Origin: Robiginitomaculum sp.
GTDB taxonomy: Bacteria; Pseudomonadota; Alphaproteobacteria; Caulobacterales; Maricaulaceae
Length of the DNA: 54,945 bases
NCBI GenBank assembly: GCA_002733495.1
Contig: NVVV01000016.1
Location: forward strand, 1-54,945
Direction: 5' to 3'
The translations under genes were made by a program, and so were the position numbers. The first letter of the stretch is position 1; every line of letters starts with the position of its first letter. The notes beneath the pieces are model-generated. The model was given only the letters and a program-made list of their open reading frames with translations, was not told the origin of the DNA and ran no database searches. Shown piece by piece: positions 1-8,634 of the stretch.

Positions 1-22
1 AGATATTGGCGGCAAACCCGGC

Positions 23-97
23 GCCCGGGTAGCTCAGGGGTAGAGCAGTGGACTGAAAATCCTCGTGTCGGTGGTTCAAATCCGCCCCCGGGCACCA
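23..97 (+). tRNA. tRNA-Phe (GAA)
   Basis: A complete cloverleaf is visible. The 7-bp acceptor stem (GCCCGGG with CCCGGGC) is followed by an encoded ACCA end. The anticodon loop is CTGAAAA with anticodon GAA at 55-57. The T arm is GGTGG-TTCAAAT-CCGCC. The anticodon stem carries a T-T mismatch at its second pair (49 with 63), which is slightly unusual. The restriction-modification unit starts about 170 bp downstream. I found no second copy of the tRNA 3' end that would mark an integration site. Confidence 0.95.
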
Positions 98-181
98 TTC
101 ATAACAATAAAACACGTATAATTATCAACTAACTACCGTTAGAAAAGAGCAACGCTCCAAGAAAACTGTTGGCTTGATTGT

Positions 182-207
182 ACGAGGATGAGTATGCTCG
201 TCTTTTT
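182..207 (+). terminator. Possible rho-independent terminator after tRNA-Phe
   Basis: A 5-bp stem (ACGAG at 182-186 with CTCGT at 197-201) is followed by CTTTTT. It lies between the tRNA and the methylase gene and could end the tRNA transcript. The stem is short, so the call is tentative. Confidence 0.4.
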
Positions 208-267
208 GCTGTTTAACCTGGACCGCACCCAGCCTCCGCTATACGATGTAAGAAAAGGGAAGCGACA

Positions 268-1308
268 ATGGCCCAAGGGTTCACGTTCATCGATCTGTTC
301 GCAGGCATAGGCGGATTGAGGCAAGCCATGCAAAGTATTGGCGGTCAGTGCATGTTCACTTCCGAGTGGGACAAATTTGCCAAAATGACCTACCAAGCAA
401 ACTATAGGGACAATCGCCCCATAGCCGGAGATATTCAGCAAATAGATGCTCGGCTAATACCTGAACATGATGTGCTGTGTGCGGGATTTCCTTGCCAACC
501 ATTCAGTCTTGCCGGGGTTTCAAAGAAAAATTCATTGGGCAGAGCGCATGGTTTTCTGGACGAAACCCAAGGGACACTATTTTTTGATTTGGTGAGGGTC
601 CTTAAACTCCATCGACCTTCCGCATTTATGTTGGAAAACGTGAAGAACTTGCGCAGTCATGACAAAGGGAAAACCTTTGGTGTAATCATAGATGCGCTTG
701 AAAAACTTGGATACACAATAAAGGTCGAAGTCATTGATGCTCGGCATTTTTTACCTCAACATAGGCAACGCATAGTTATCGTTGGTTTTCTTAAAGACAC
801 GGGGTTCGAATTCTCTAAACTTAAGCTACCTCCCAAAGGGCAAGTCAAGCTTGGGGCAATCCTTCACCCTGAAGACGGTTCAGAAAAACCAGAAAGCCAT
901 TTCACACTCGGCCCCGATGCCAAAGTGAACCCCAAATACACGCTATCAGACCACCTTTGGCAGTATTTGCAAAACTACAAAGCAAAGCACGCCAAGGCAG
1001 GGAATGGCTTTGGGTGCAGCGTTGTCGGTGCCAATGACATTTCTCGCACGCTTTCTGCACGTTATCACAAAGATGGATCTGAAATTCTCATTGACCAAGG
1101 GCAAGGCATTAATCCACGCCGACTAACGCCCCGTGAATGTGCAAGGTTAATGGGTTATGATGATACGTTCCAGATTCCGGTTTCTGATACCCAAGCCTAT
1201 CGCCAGTTCGGCAATAGCGTCGCGGTTCCTGTTTTCAAAGCCGTAGCAGAAATTATGGCTCCTCACATTGCTTTGTCCCTTGATTCAAGAAAGTCGATTG
1301 CTGTGTGA
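268..1308 (+). CDS. DNA (cytosine-5)-methyltransferase of a type II R-M system
   Basis: This is a 346-residue C5-cytosine methylase, the protective half of a restriction-modification pair. The conserved blocks are in order: motif [11 protein letters not shown] (7-16), motif [10 protein letters not shown] with the catalytic Cys76, motif VI ENV (123-125), motif VIII QHRQR (164-168), a target-recognition region around 185-270, then [14 protein letters not shown] and the motif X block QFGNSV near the end. The length is normal for a stand-alone C5 enzyme. The ATG has an AGGGAAG ribosome site. The nuclease gene follows after 77 bp on the same strand. Base composition is AT-richer than the housekeeping genes nearby, consistent with acquired DNA. 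The recognition site cannot be read from the sequence, but the partner's EcoRII-type domain makes a Dcm/EcoRII-like target worth testing. Confidence 0.95.
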   Translation: MAQGFTFIDLFAGIGGLRQAMQSIGGQCMFTSEWDKFAKMTYQANYRDNRPIAGDIQQIDARLIPEHDVLCAGFPCQPFSLAGVSKKNSLGRAHGFLDETQGTLFFDLVRVLKLHRPSAFMLENVKNLRSHDKGKTFGVIIDALEKLGYTIKVEVIDARHFLPQHRQRIVIVGFLKDTGFEFSKLKLPPKGQVKLGAILHPEDGSEKPESHFTLGPDAKVNPKYTLSDHLWQYLQNYKAKHAKAGNGFGCSVVGANDISRTLSARYHKDGSEILIDQGQGINPRRLTPRECARLMGYDDTFQIPVSDTQAYRQFGNSVAVPVFKAVAEIMAPHIALSLDSRKSIAV

Positions 1309-1385
1309 GTAGATGCTTTTACGCATTTTAAGGTAGTGCTTTGAATGGTGTTGGGGTTTTAGGTTGCAAATGAGGTCGCTTAAAA

Positions 1386-2327
1386 ATGTTGGATACTTCT
1401 GTCTATAAAAAACTGGCGCACAACGACACTGGAGCGGCGGCAGGTCACCAAGGCGGAATCGTCATCCCCAAAGACATTGCTGAATTCTTTCCCCCTTTGC
1501 CAGCAGTGATTGCCAAGGGCGGGCCGACTGTTGATACTCGGCTAAAAGCAGACCTGTTTGTTGATGGAGTAAGAGTAGCGGCCATAGAAACACGCTATCA
1601 GCATCAAACTTGGGGAGGTACGCGCACGGCAGAGCGAAGATTAACGGACAACCTAGGGCCATTGCGAAATGAGGCTACTGAGGATGATATTGTCTTATTC
1701 ACCAAAGACCTTTTAGATGATGAATATATTCAAATCCATCTCTTGCGGAAAGCAACTGCCGAATATGATCTTCTTAACGCGAGAATTGGAACGGCCCGAT
1801 GGGGCCCAGTGGACCCAAGTAACCCGCCGGTCTCGATAACTGAAATCCAAATTGCTGAGAATGATATTGAAGAAGTGGCAGAAAACGCTCCAAACGTCTT
1901 TGGCGTTAAACGCCAAGAAGCAGAAGTCGTTACGATGCGGAAGGCGCGAGATAGAGCCTTTCGAAACAAGGTTTTGGACCAGTATGATTTTCGGTGTGCA
2001 TTTACCGGGAGAAAATTTGTTTCACCTCATTCACCAAGAACGGTAGGTCTAGATGCGGCGCATGTTGTTCCAGTTCATGCAAGCGGATCAGACCATCCAG
2101 CAAATGGGCTGCCTTTGTCCAAGGAACTTCATTGGGCTTTTGACAAAGGCCTTATTGGTGTTGGAGAAAATCGGCGGATTGTTGTTCCTGAGGATGTCGG
2201 GGCGCTCAATGGCAATGAATTTCTTCTTGGCTTGAATGGAGACCAAATTCGGGAAGCTGAACTTGAGAGGCTAAGAGTTTCAGAGGAAGCGCTGGCATGG
2301 CACCGGAAAAATGTACTTTTGGCTTAA
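1386..2327 (+). CDS. Restriction endonuclease: EcoRII-N-like DNA-binding domain plus HNH nuclease
   Basis: This 313-residue protein is probably the restriction partner of the upstream methylase. Residues about 5-150 resemble the N-terminal effector-binding (B3-like) domain of EcoRII. The segment YKKLAHNDTGAAAGHQGG matches the EcoRII stretch built around ANDTGA and GGHQ. The C-terminal half is an HNH nuclease of the HNH_2 type, with Cys204, His226 (AAHVVPVH), Asn240 (ANGLPLS) and His249 (LHWAFD). EcoRII itself carries a PD-(D/E)XK nuclease, so here the recognition fold is joined to a different catalytic domain. The similarity to EcoRII-N is from memory of the sequence, not a search. The HNH assignment is firm; the role as the cognate restriction enzyme rests on gene order. 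Confidence 0.88.
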   Translation: MLDTSVYKKLAHNDTGAAAGHQGGIVIPKDIAEFFPPLPAVIAKGGPTVDTRLKADLFVDGVRVAAIETRYQHQTWGGTRTAERRLTDNLGPLRNEATEDDIVLFTKDLLDDEYIQIHLLRKATAEYDLLNARIGTARWGPVDPSNPPVSITEIQIAENDIEEVAENAPNVFGVKRQEAEVVTMRKARDRAFRNKVLDQYDFRCAFTGRKFVSPHSPRTVGLDAAHVVPVHASGSDHPANGLPLSKELHWAFDKGLIGVGENRRIVVPEDVGALNGNEFLLGLNGDQIREAELERLRVSEEALAWHRKNVLLA

Positions 2328-2382
2328 CTGAGAGCGAAGGCATTTAGGTTCTGAAATACATTTCCATTTCCACGCGGACTAG

Positions 2383-2569
2383 TCACCCCGTAAAAAATAC
2401 CCGGTGGTTTAGCGAGCAATCTTCTTTTTCAAGCAAGTATTGATCGTCTTCGAGATAATATTTGGTCTTTGCATGGTCATCACCGGCAAAGGCTTTGACC
2501 GGGTCCATGCTGTCCCACACGGTGATCAGAAAAATGGGCAATACCATCTTCATCCCGGCGGGTGTAGAA
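2383..2569 (-). pseudogene. Remnant of an antibiotic-biosynthesis-monooxygenase (ABM) type gene
   Basis: The minus strand encodes the C-terminal half of an ABM-family protein. One frame gives FYTRRDEDGIAHF and the next continues with LITVWDSMDPVKAFAGDD and a YYLEDDQYLLEKE stretch before a stop at 2383. Removing one T from the five-T run in CATTTTTC joins the two frames, so there is a frameshift. The N-terminal half is missing: the frame runs into stops just upstream, next to the end of the epimerase gene. The remnant marks the right border of the R-M insertion. Confidence 0.7.
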
Positions 2570-2585
2570 AAGCTATTTTAAGCTC

Positions 2586-3596
2586 TTAGGCGTAATAGCC
2601 CCGATACCAGTCCACAAATTTTGCCGTGCCCGCAGCCAGGCCAGTTTGTGGTTTATAGCCAATCGCCTTCCAAAGCGCGGTGCTGTCAGACAAAGTGGCC
2701 ACCACATCGCCAGTTTGCATGGGCATCATGTTCAGACGCGCCTGTACCCCAAGATTGTCTTCCAGTGTGTGGATCAGGGTCATCAATTCTTCCTGATTGC
2801 CACCGCCAATATTATAAAGTGCGATGGGGGCCACGGCGCTGTGCCCCGGGTCCATATGGCGGCTGGGCTCGCTCTTTTCTTGCGGTTTGGGCACGGTCTT
2901 TAGAACCCGGCAAATACCCTCGACCACATCACCAATATAGGTGAAATCGCGGCGCATCTGGCCCTGATTATAAACATCGATCGCTTGGCCCGCCAAAATG
3001 GCACGGGTGAATTTGAAATAGGCCATATCGGGCCGACCCCACGGCCCATAAACGGTAAAAAACCGCAAACCCGTGCATGGCAAACCATAGGTATGCGCAT
3101 AGGCGTGGGCCATGGCCTCATTGGCCTGTTTGGTGGCAGCGTAAAAGCTGACCGGGTGGGCAACTCCATCGCTTTCGAGAAATGGCATGACCGGATTGGC
3201 CCCGTAAACCGAGCTGGAGGAGGCATAAACCAGATGCTCCACCTGTGCGTGGCGACAGCCCTCCAGCACATTTAAAAAGCCCTGAAGATTGCTGTTCAGA
3301 TAAGCTTGCGGATTTTCCAGCGAATAGCGCACCCCGGCCTGCGCCGCCAGATGGATCACCCGCTGGGGCGCAAAATCCTTGAACACTTTTGCCAAGGCTT
3401 GGGCATCTGCCAGATCAAGCCGCGCCTCGGTAAAGCCATCTTGGGTATTCAGTATGGCCAGACGCGCCTCTTTTAGGGTCGTGTCATAATAGTCATTGAC
3501 CACATCCACGCCGACAATGTCATGCCCGGCGGCCAGCAAAGTGCGCGCCGTGTGAAAGCCAATAAACCCGGCTGTGCCTGTGATCAGAATACGCAC
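2586..3596 (-). CDS. NAD-dependent nucleotide-sugar epimerase (UDP-glucuronate 4-epimerase-like)
   Basis: This extended short-chain dehydrogenase probably interconverts UDP-glucuronate and UDP-galacturonate for surface polysaccharide. The N-terminal Rossmann motif is TGTAGFIG, followed by VDVVNDYYD, the SSSSVYG segment and the catalytic YAATK. I start it at the GTG at 3596, preceded by a GAGGA ribosome site, which puts RILITGTAGFIG right at the N-terminus and gives 336 residues, usual for the family. The open frame extends upstream, but that part has no family sequence. An insert near residue 240 (rich in P, S and H) is specific to this protein. No polysaccharide cluster surrounds it, so the substrate is inferred from family resemblance. 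Confidence 0.85.
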   Translation of the reverse strand: MRILITGTAGFIGFHTARTLLAAGHDIVGVDVVNDYYDTTLKEARLAILNTQDGFTEARLDLADAQALAKVFKDFAPQRVIHLAAQAGVRYSLENPQAYLNSNLQGFLNVLEGCRHAQVEHLVYASSSSVYGANPVMPFLESDGVAHPVSFYAATKQANEAMAHAYAHTYGLPCTGLRFFTVYGPWGRPDMAYFKFTRAILAGQAIDVYNQGQMRRDFTYIGDVVEGICRVLKTVPKPQEKSEPSRHMDPGHSAVAPIALYNIGGGNQEELMTLIHTLEDNLGVQARLNMMPMQTGDVVATLSDSTALWKAIGYKPQTGLAAGTAKFVDWYRGYYA

Positions 3597-3600
3597 GTTT

Positions 3601-4044
3601 TGCTCGTCCTCTTTCGGGCACTGTGCCGGGAATTTGCTTTTTTGGCAAACCGCCAGATCATCAAATATAGCCCAACCGCAAGGGTGTGGGATAAAACCAG
3701 TAAACCCGCACCCTAGGGCCAGTCTCTTTCCTCCCCCCCCCAAAGGAAAAATGGGAGAGGAATATGGTGAGGGGATTAGGCTTTGACAGGCTTGCAACAA
3801 TAATAAATCACAAGCCCCTCATCCCACCCTTCTCCCAAGACAGAAGGCGTTTTGCCGAGGATAAATCGACCAAGAGCGAATTAAGAGATAACCTTCCCTT
3901 TTGCTTGCCGCTTTTTCCCTTTTTTACCCCTAAATTTACATAAATTACCCTTATTTTACCCTTATTTACCCCTCTAAAGCGGGGATAAATCAAACTTTTG
4001 CCGCACAGGAAGGCCAACCTATACAGGGGAAATGTACACGGCAA
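3601..4044 (-). other. Intergenic region without a supported gene
   Basis: This is about 440 bp between the epimerase and fumC genes. It holds an imperfect inverted repeat (3752-3837) and an AT-rich stretch at about 3920-3990 in which TTTACCC-like units recur. Open frames across it have no recognisable protein sequence. I see no convincing gene. Confidence 0.5.
3752..3837. repeat. Imperfect inverted repeat, REP/MITE-like
   Basis: The arm at 3752-3774 (TGGGAGAGGAATATGGTGAG and so on) is an imperfect reverse complement of the arm at 3815-3837 (CCCCTCATCCCACCCTTCTC and so on), with about 40 bp between them. This looks like a small dispersed intergenic element. Copy number in the genome is unknown. 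Confidence 0.45.
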
Positions 4045-5436
4045 TCAGGACGGGGCGATCATGTTTTCCGGGCGCACAATGGCGTCAAATTCCTCACCCG
4101 TGACAAAGCCCATGGCCACGGCCTCTTCGCGCAAGGTGGTGCCATTTTTATGGGCCGTTTTGGCAACTTTGGTGGCATTATCATAGCCAATGGTGGGCGC
4201 CAGTGCCGTCACCAGCATCAAGGACCGGCGCATCAATTCGTCAATGCGTTCCCGGTCGGCCTCAATGCCGACCACGCAATTGTCGGTGAAAGAGCGCGCC
4301 GCATCGGCCAAAAGTCGTATGGATTGCAACATGTTAAGCGCCATCACCGGGCGAAACACGTTCAGCTCGAAATGACCTTGCGATCCAGCCATAGAGATGG
4401 TGGTGTGATTGCCCATCACCTGCACACAGACCATGGTCAGGGCCTCAGACTGGGTCGGGTTGACCTTGCCCGGCATAATCGAAGACCCCGGCTCGTTGGC
4501 AGGCAAGATCAGCTCGCCTAGCCCGCCACGCGGACCGGAGCCCAAGAAGCGCACATCATTGGCAATTTTGAACAGCGACGCGGCCAGCGTGTTCAGCGCC
4601 CCATGGGCCGCCACATAGCCATCGCTGGCGGCCAGTGCCTCAAATTTGTTGGGCGAAGTTACAAAGGCCATGCCGGTTATGTGGCTGACATGGTGGGCAA
4701 ATTTTTCAGCAAAGCCGGGTTTGGCATTTAACCCGGTGCCCACCGCTGTGCCGCCTTGCGCCAAAGGCAGCAATTCGCCCAGCGCCGCTTTGGCGCGTGT
4801 GATCCCATATGCCACCTGGGCTGCATAGCCGGAAAATTCCTGCCCCAAAGTCAACGGCGTGGCGTCCTGAGTATGGGTGCGGCCATTTTTGATAATGTCG
4901 GCGAAGGCTTTGGCCTTGGCATCCAGCGCAGCGTGCAGATGTTCCAGCGCCGGGATCAGAAGGTTATTGATCTGGGTCGCCGCAGCAATATGCATGGCGG
5001 TGGGGAAAGTGTCGTTTGAAGACTGGCTGCGGTTCACATGATCATTGGGGTGCACCGGATCTTTGGTGCCAATGGTGCCGCCCATAATCTCGATAGCGCG
5101 ATTGGCAATCACTTCATTGGCGTTCATATTGCTTTGCGTGCCCGAGCCGGTCTGCCACACCCGAAGCGGGAAATTATCGTCCAATTTGCCATCAATCACG
5201 TCTTGTGCGGCGGCCTCTATGGCTTTGGCAATATCACTGTCCAGATTGTCCAGCTCAAAATTGGTTTTGGCGGCGGCCTGTTTGATGATGCCAAGGGCAT
5301 GCACCAGCGGTAACGGCATTGTCTCATGGCCAATGTCAAAATTTATCAAGGAACGGGCGGTTTGCGCGCCCCAATACTTGTCGGATGGCACGTCCAGAGG
5401 GCCAAAACTGTCGGTTTCGGTGCGCATATCAGCCAT
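4045..5436 (-). CDS. fumC: Class II fumarate hydratase
   Basis: Fumarase C interconverts fumarate and malate in the TCA cycle as a soluble, iron-free homotetramer. The 463 residues match the family length. Visible signatures are the N-terminal [18 protein letters not shown] start, the [16 protein letters not shown] block, the [10 protein letters not shown]-like [16 protein letters not shown] block and the superfamily signature [13 protein letters not shown]. The ATG at 5436 has GGAG about nine bases upstream. sspB and ssrA lie upstream on the same strand, so leftward read-through is possible, with 82 bp between fumC and sspB. Confidence 0.97.
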   Translation of the reverse strand: MADMRTETDSFGPLDVPSDKYWGAQTARSLINFDIGHETMPLPLVHALGIIKQAAAKTNFELDNLDSDIAKAIEAAAQDVIDGKLDDNFPLRVWQTGSGTQSNMNANEVIANRAIEIMGGTIGTKDPVHPNDHVNRSQSSNDTFPTAMHIAAATQINNLLIPALEHLHAALDAKAKAFADIIKNGRTHTQDATPLTLGQEFSGYAAQVAYGITRAKAALGELLPLAQGGTAVGTGLNAKPGFAEKFAHHVSHITGMAFVTSPNKFEALAASDGYVAAHGALNTLAASLFKIANDVRFLGSGPRGGLGELILPANEPGSSIMPGKVNPTQSEALTMVCVQVMGNHTTISMAGSQGHFELNVFRPVMALNMLQSIRLLADAARSFTDNCVVGIEADRERIDELMRRSLMLVTALAPTIGYDNATKVAKTAHKNGTTLREEAVAMGFVTGEEFDAIVRPENMIAPS

Positions 5437-5518
5437 GGCTCATCATCTCCGCCGTTAGACTCAAAAGGGTAAGTCTATGGTAGGCGCAGGGGCGAAGCGT
5501 GTGAAGTGAAGATGCGCC

Positions 5519-5989
5519 CTATTTACGGCGAAAAGCGTCCAGGCTGACCACTTCGCCGGCGGCGGGCGCTTCGGCAGTGTCACCGTTGGCTGTTGTGGCA
5601 TTAGCAGTGGCCGTAGCCGGCACGGCCTCTGGGCCACCCATGTCAAATTTCAGACCAAAGCCAACAGCAGGGTCATGAAAACTGGTCACAGCGGCATAGG
5701 GAACACGAATGTATTTTGGTGCGCCACCAAAGCTTAACGTCACCTCGAAGGCATCATCCAAAGAGGCCAGATCCCAGAATTGATGTTCCAGCACGATGGT
5801 GATCTCTTCTGGATATTTTTCCAGCAATTGCTCGTCTACATCGGCACCAGGATAGCGTGTGCGAAAGGTAATATAGAAATGGTGACTGCCAGGAAGGCCG
5901 TCTTCTGCTGCCCGAACAATGGCGGCCCGGACAACGCCGCGCAATGCCTCTTGTGCAAGCAGGTCATAGCGCATTAAATCTTTTGACAC
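5519..5989 (-). CDS. sspB: SspB-family ClpXP adaptor (alpha type)
   Basis: SspB binds the ssrA degradation tag of trans-translated proteins and delivers them to ClpXP. The 156-residue protein has the alphaproteobacterial N-terminal signature MRYDLLAQEALRGVVR, then LPGSHHFYITF, the strand-rich FWDLASLDDAFEVTLSFGG region and IRVPYAAVTSFHDPAVGFGL. A Thr/Ala-rich linker leads to a short C-terminal tail (EVVSLDAFRRK), the part that contacts ClpX in this family. I chose the GTG start at 5989, with GGGAG upstream. The gene for the tag RNA, ssrA, lies directly upstream on the same strand, so tag source and tag reader are adjacent. Confidence 0.93.
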   Translation of the reverse strand: MSKDLMRYDLLAQEALRGVVRAAIVRAAEDGLPGSHHFYITFRTRYPGADVDEQLLEKYPEEITIVLEHQFWDLASLDDAFEVTLSFGGAPKYIRVPYAAVTSFHDPAVGFGLKFDMGGPEAVPATATANATTANGDTAEAPAAGEVVSLDAFRRK

Positions 5990-6112
5990 TGATCACGCTC
6001 CCCGTTTCCTGACACCTGACTATCCTTATGCAAACCGCAGGTCAATCACACTCCCCATATAGGCTCATTGCCTTCGCCTTCGGCGCGCAAAAAATACAGC
6101 ACTGCATAGTGG

Positions 6113-6440
6113 AAAATAAAGTGGAGGCTTCTGTTGCCAGGTGCCTCCGAACCCCGCCCTGGCGCTCATAGTGCCAAGGAGTTAAAGCGAGATTACCCGC
6201 ACTGCTTACGCAGCGAGAGCAGTCTCATGAGCAATGTTGTCATTAGCAACTATTGCGAACGAGCCTGTAACGGGCCTCACCCGGGAAAAAGCTAACGTCT
6301 TTGGCCGTCCGTCGATCCTATTTCGGCCCCGTCAACTGCTCCCCCGGGTCAAACCGATGGGGAGGAGAAGATGGTGGAGCCGCCGGGTACCGCCCCCGGG
6401 TCCGGTCCAGTTATTACACGCGCGTTTATCGCCATAGTCC
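6113..6440 (-). ncRNA. ssrA: Circularly permuted two-piece tmRNA
   Basis: On the minus strand the acceptor piece comes first and ends CGGCTCCACCA at 6372. Its T stem is CCGGG/CCCGG with the non-canonical loop GGCGGTA. A short spacer follows, and then the coding piece begins GGGGCCGAAATAGGATCGAC at 6330. The seven bases GGGGCCG pair with CGGCTCC of the acceptor piece. The tag frame at 6247-6206 reads ANDNIAHETALAA and ends in TAA. This order (3' half before 5' half) is the known alphaproteobacterial permutation. The outer ends are estimated. A hairpin GGAGGC/GCCTCC (6123-6148) followed by a T-rich run on the minus strand probably ends the transcript. Confidence 0.93.
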
Positions 6441-6523
6441 ATAAAGGACAGGTTCTATATAGGGGCTGTTTGTCTCTTTGAGAAGATGGGGGACGTAAAA
6501 AACTACGGTTACGCGCGCACGGG

Positions 6524-6538
6524 TTAATCCCTTGTAAA
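6524..6538 (+). promoter_or_regulatory. CtrA-like box upstream of tipF
   Basis: TTAA, seven bases, TAAA: one mismatch from the TTAA-N7-TTAA consensus of the cell-cycle regulator CtrA. It sits 50 bp before the tipF start. One such match can occur by chance. Confidence 0.35.
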
Positions 6539-6587
6539 CCATAAATGCGCGACCTTTGAGGACGCGTAATGCAGGTGAACGGGTTTC

Positions 6588-7826
6588 ATGAGTCGGCTGA
6601 CAGAATTTTTATTTTTTATGCTCTATGCCCTAAGCGCGCTGGTGGCCGCTCTGGTGCTGGTGCGCTTTATGGGCATGGCCCCCAATACCGCCATGTTGTT
6701 CGGCGCACTTGGGTTTGTCGCCAGCATGCAGGCCCACAGTTTTTTTACCCGTGCCCGCAAAGACGGCGCACTGGAGAAACGGGTGGAACAACTGCGCAAG
6801 GCCAATCTGGGCCTGACTGACGAAATTGAAAAAGTGCATCAGGAACTGGATGGCATCGCCAAAGCCGTCGAAGAAGAGGCCGTGCGCCGCAATGAAGTGA
6901 TTGTTTCCGAAGTGCAGGCGCTGGAAACCGTTATGGCCAAAATGGAAGGCACGCTGGCAACCCGCATTGCCGAAGCCGCCCGCATGGCCGCTATTCCAAC
7001 GCTGGAACCAGCCGAAGCCAATGACCGCCATGTCCTTCTGACCCTGGTCCGCGAAGCGCTGGAAGCTGGCCGCGTTGAACTGCATTTGCAACCCATCGTC
7101 TCTTTGCCGCAACGCAAGATCTATTTTTATGAGAGCTTTACGCGCCTGCGTGATCAGGATGGCAATGTCATTATGCCAGCCGAGTTTATGAAAGTCGCCG
7201 AAGCGGCGGGCCTGATGACGGTTGTCGATAACCTTTTGCTGTTTCGGTGCGTACAGATTGTGCGCCGCCTGACCGAAAAAGACCGTCAGGTCGGTATTGT
7301 CTGCAACATCTCGCCTTTGTCCTTAAAGGACGAAGTGTTCTTCCCGCAATTTCTTGATTTCATGCGGCAAAATGCCGACCTTGCCGGGTCGGTGGTGTTT
7401 GAGATTGGCCAAAAAGACTTTGAAGACCGCGGTATTGTCGAGGCGCGCAACATGGCTCGCCTTGCTGATTTTGGCTTTCGCTTTTCCATCGACAAGGTTG
7501 AAAACCTCAATTTTGATGCCAAGGACATGCAGCGCGCAGGGGTCAAGTTTTTCAAGGCTTCGGGTGATCTTTTGCTGGCTGCGATCCACTCCTCGCCCGA
7601 TGCGGCTCTGCCTGCGGCTCCCGACATTCGCATTGCTGATATTGCCCGCTACCTCATTGGCCATGGTATTGAACTGATTGGCGAAAAGATCGAAGACGAA
7701 GTGACCGTGGTCGAGCTATTGGATCTGGATGCCGGTTATGCCCAGGGCCATTTGTTTGGTCCGCCCAGCCCCATTCGCGAAGAGTTTCTGGCCGAAACTG
7801 AAGAAGCCTTCAAAATCGCTGTCTAG
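6588..7826 (+). CDS. tipF: TipF-like membrane EAL-domain protein (degenerate)
   Basis: This 412-residue protein resembles TipF, the polar factor needed for flagellum assembly in Caulobacter. Two N-terminal membrane segments (about 5-25 and 30-50) lead to a coiled coil (about 58-125), then an EAL-type domain. The catalytic signature is altered: YESFTR replaces the EAL-L motif, FEIGQKD replaces the usual E-x-T-E, and ADFGFRF replaces DDFG-T/S-G. The tail GYAQGHLFGPPSP is kept. A protein of this kind would bind cyclic-di-GMP rather than cleave it. It starts at the ATG at 6588, a few bases after an alternative out-of-frame ATG. A CtrA-like box lies upstream. The next gene is convergent and ends 5 bp away. 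Confidence 0.85.
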   Translation: MSRLTEFLFFMLYALSALVAALVLVRFMGMAPNTAMLFGALGFVASMQAHSFFTRARKDGALEKRVEQLRKANLGLTDEIEKVHQELDGIAKAVEEEAVRRNEVIVSEVQALETVMAKMEGTLATRIAEAARMAAIPTLEPAEANDRHVLLTLVREALEAGRVELHLQPIVSLPQRKIYFYESFTRLRDQDGNVIMPAEFMKVAEAAGLMTVVDNLLLFRCVQIVRRLTEKDRQVGIVCNISPLSLKDEVFFPQFLDFMRQNADLAGSVVFEIGQKDFEDRGIVEARNMARLADFGFRFSIDKVENLNFDAKDMQRAGVKFFKASGDLLLAAIHSSPDAALPAAPDIRIADIARYLIGHGIELIGEKIEDEVTVVELLDLDAGYAQGHLFGPPSPIREEFLAETEEAFKIAV

Positions 7827-7830
7827 CCGC

Positions 7831-8496
7831 TTAGCCTTTTTTGCGCCCAAAGGGATTAAACAAAGAGCGTTTTTTACGCGTCCTGGCCTTGGGGGCACTG
7901 GCCACGGCTTCATCAGTATGCGCAAACTCCATTGCCTCCATCGGTGCCTCTATTTCCGGAAAATCTTCCTGCTGCGCTTCGCTTTGCAGCATCATAACGG
8001 ATTCATCTTCATGTACTGACGAGTCTGGTTCTGGCGCAGCCTCGCCCTCATATGCACTCTCTGCGTCTTTAACACCAAGTTGACCCTCTTCAGAGGTGGG
8101 CATCTTTGTGCCTTCGGCTTCTGTCGGCGTACCGCCGCTTTGTATTTTGTCGCCTTCCAGATCTTGCAAGTGCGTTATCATCGCAGCTATGGCCTGGTCC
8201 GTGCCCATGGTCTGGCGTTTGGCAATTTCATGCATGCGCTGCACCGCGCTTAGGGCCGATGCTCCACTGCTTAAGTTTACGGCTGCCAGATCATCAATAC
8301 CAGCCTCCTCCAGCGCCCGTCCCCTGGCATCTGAAAGACGAAAGGTGGTCCCTTCGCAATCGGCATCAATCAGCACAACGTATTCGCCAGCCAGATAACT
8401 GTAGGCTGTTTTCCCAGGCACTTCGGCCCAGGTAATACGTCTATCCTCCGAGGCCCCAAGGAGGCGTTCCAATAAATCAATCGTGTGCGTGTGCAT
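7831..8496 (-). CDS. Hypothetical protein with acidic centre and basic C-terminus
   Basis: I do not recognise this 221-residue protein. The N-terminal part (MHTHTIDLLERLLGASEDRR onward, to about residue 110) looks folded. Residues about 125-195 are acidic and low in complexity. The C-terminus (ARTRKKRSLFNPFGRKKG) is strongly basic. I chose the ATG at 8496 because an AAAGGG site precedes it; an upstream in-frame start at 8574 would add 26 unlikely residues. It is convergent with tipF. Confidence 0.7.
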   Translation of the reverse strand: MHTHTIDLLERLLGASEDRRITWAEVPGKTAYSYLAGEYVVLIDADCEGTTFRLSDARGRALEEAGIDDLAAVNLSSGASALSAVQRMHEIAKRQTMGTDQAIAAMITHLQDLEGDKIQSGGTPTEAEGTKMPTSEEGQLGVKDAESAYEGEAAPEPDSSVHEDESVMMLQSEAQQEDFPEIEAPMEAMEFAHTDEAVASAPKARTRKKRSLFNPFGRKKG

Positions 8497-8634
8497 GATT
8501 TTAGCCCTTTTACGCGTACAAAACTTTGTCAACAATCCTTTGCTATCAGCCAAAATGGGCGCAATCATGTTCATGACGCATTCATTTTGCTAAGGTCAAT
8601 AACACGACATGATAATCAATAAGGGATCTTTCTC

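Noticed and set aside
23-2585. tRNA-Phe as the attachment site of an integrated island containing the R-M genes
   Set aside because: No integrase and no repeat of the tRNA 3' end was seen downstream, so proximity alone is not enough.
3808-4044. 78-codon minus-strand frame between the epimerase gene and fumC
   Set aside because: Low-complexity sequence over TTTACCC-like units and a repeat arm, with no recognisable protein.
4150-5019. Overlapping plus-strand frames within fumC
   Set aside because: Antisense shadows of a complete fumarase gene.
6234-6437. 67-codon plus-strand frame over ssrA
   Set aside because: It runs antisense through the tmRNA, whose paired acceptor stem and tag frame are clear.
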